Part shown: positions 5,231 through 6,013 of the stretch, in pieces
How the letters are laid out: every line of letters starts with the position of its first letter
How positions within the stretch are numbered: position 1 is the first letter of the stretch
Source of the DNA: JBIQLO01 sp044464175
GTDB taxonomy: Bacteria; Planctomycetota; Phycisphaerae; Tepidisphaerales; Tepidisphaeraceae
DNA length: 6,013 bases
Reading direction: 5' to 3'
Assembly (NCBI GenBank): GCA_044464175.1
Contig: JBIQLO010000227.1
Coordinates: forward strand, 1-6,013
The notes under the pieces: model-generated
The model's database searches: none
What the model saw: the letters and a program-made list of their open reading frames with translations, nothing else
Told to the model about the DNA's origin: nothing
Made by a program: the position numbers and the translations under genes

Positions 5231-6013
5231 ATGGCCGACTTTTCACCCTATCTTTCCGTCGTCGTCACCAGCCGCAATGACAATCATGGGGGGACGCTGC
5301 AGCGGCGGATGCAGATTTTCATTGACTGCCTGGCGGCGCAGTGCAAGCGGCACCGATTGCCGGCGGAACTGGTGATCGTGGAGTGGAACCCGCCGACGGA
5401 CCGTCCGCCGCTGGCCGAGGCGCTGCGCTGGCCGGGGAAGGAGCAGGGGGGGGACTATTGCCAGGCGCGGATCATCACGGTGCCGCCGTCCATTCACGCG
5501 CGCTACAAGCACGGCAAGCACCTGCCGCTGTACCAGATGATCGCCAAGAACGTGGGAATCCGGCGGGCGCGGGGGGAATTCATCCTAGCGACGAACATCG
5601 ACGTGATCCTGAATGATGAACTGACGGCGTTCATTGCGCAAAAGAAGCTGGAAAAGGGGAAGATGTACCGGATCGACCGGACGGACGCCGATGCGCTGGT
5701 GCCGGAGAATGCGCCGCTGGATGAGGTGCTGGACTACTGCAAGAGCCACGTGCTGCGCGTCAACGCGCGGGAGGGGACGTTTTCGGTGGGGGCCGACGGG
5801 CTGCGGGCGGTGGCGCCGCTGGACATCACCTCGCACAAGGCGGTTGCGTCGCTGGGGATGGGGTGGTATGAGCCGCAGCAGACGACCGAGGGGCAGCCAT
5901 ACCGCTGGGTGGAGAATGATGCGGAGATCTGGCTGCGCGGGCCGGGGGCGGAGGGGGAGGGGACGGGTGAGCCGATGTACGTCAGCCTGGATGTTCAGCC
6001 GGGGCCGGGGGCC
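5231..6013 (+). CDS. Glycosyltransferase-like (GT-A fold) protein, 3' end beyond the window
   Basis: An uninterrupted frame runs from the ATG at 5231 to the right edge (261 codons) with no stop, so the gene is partial. The N-terminus 'YLSVVVTSRNDNHGG' (7-21) has the beta-strand and R/N-D pattern at the start of GT-A nucleotide-sugar transferases. 'AELVIVEWNPP' (45-55) looks like the second strand. 'NVGIRRARGEFILATNID' (107-124) matches the family 2-like 'N.G...A.G..i...D.D' block, with N122-I-D124 in the place of the DxD metal site. After about residue 205 the character changes: 'GWYEPQQ' (211-217), 'YRWVENDAEIWLRGP' (224-238) and 'MYVSLDVQP' (249-257) suggest an attached beta-sandwich domain. 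The gene lies 99 bases beyond the methyltransferase, behind a terminator, and has no clear Shine-Dalgarno. It may transfer a sugar in the same glycan pathway. The exact donor, acceptor and full domain layout cannot be seen here. Confidence 0.83.
   Translation, partial: MADFSPYLSVVVTSRNDNHGGTLQRRMQIFIDCLAAQCKRHRLPAELVIVEWNPPTDRPPLAEALRWPGKEQGGDYCQARIITVPPSIHARYKHGKHLPLYQMIAKNVGIRRARGEFILATNIDVILNDELTAFIAQKKLEKGKMYRIDRTDADALVPENAPLDEVLDYCKSHVLRVNAREGTFSVGADGLRAVAPLDITSHKAVASLGMGWYEPQQTTEGQPYRWVENDAEIWLRGPGAEGEGTGEPMYVSLDVQPGPGA

Noticed and set aside
1..6013. CRISPR arrays, tRNA/rRNA genes, insertion-sequence ends, a Fur box
   Set aside because: I looked for regularly spaced repeats, tRNA-like cloverleaf ends, terminal inverted repeats around a transposase and an AT-rich 19-base Fur palindrome, and saw none.

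Overview
The window is GC-rich and every gene I can support runs rightward on the + strand: a Fur-family regulator (194-751), an ABC-2 polysaccharide export permease (832-1686), its ATPase with a long C-terminal extension (1765-3561), a protein made of two fused methyltransferase domains (3584-5131), and the first 261 codons of a glycosyltransferase-like protein (5231 to the right edge). Together this looks like the export and modification end of a surface-polysaccharide (O-antigen or capsule type) locus in a Gram-negative-type bacterium. The G-heavy codon use (GGG glycine, CGG arginine), mostly weak Shine-Dalgarno sites and the Fur variant (few cysteines, a 'TPERAMMLDAVL' N-terminal helix) remind me of Planctomycetes, perhaps Phycisphaerae. 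That assignment is inference from general impression and is not secure.

Layout. Positions 1-193 hold no convincing gene. The stretch is G-rich, contains a canonical G-quadruplex pattern, and ends in a purine-rich ribosome site for the Fur-like gene. Between Fur and the permease (752-831) there is a good TTGACA-N17-GACACT promoter candidate, so the export operon probably has its own start of transcription. Permease and ATPase are separated by 78 bases that hold a very strong inverted repeat built from copies of TGGTCCGT/ACGGACCA. The ATPase and methyltransferase genes are 22 bases apart. After the methyltransferase comes a clear intrinsic terminator (5144-5171), whose left arm can also pair perfectly with a second segment further downstream. 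The glycosyltransferase-like gene then starts at 5231.

How the genes may work together. The Wzm/Wzt-type transporter would carry a lipid-linked glycan across the inner membrane. In the best studied systems (E. coli O8/O9a) the C-terminal domain of Wzt recognises a terminal modification of the glycan, made there by the methylating capping enzyme WbdD. Here a double methyltransferase lies directly behind an ATPase that carries both an Wzt_C-like domain and an additional ~170-residue region. A 'methylated end read by the transporter' arrangement is therefore a reasonable hypothesis. A stretch of different glycine-codon use covers the end of the ATPase gene and the first methyltransferase domain, which might mark a swapped specificity module. 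The Fur-like gene is a neighbour, and nothing in the sequence ties it functionally to glycan export.
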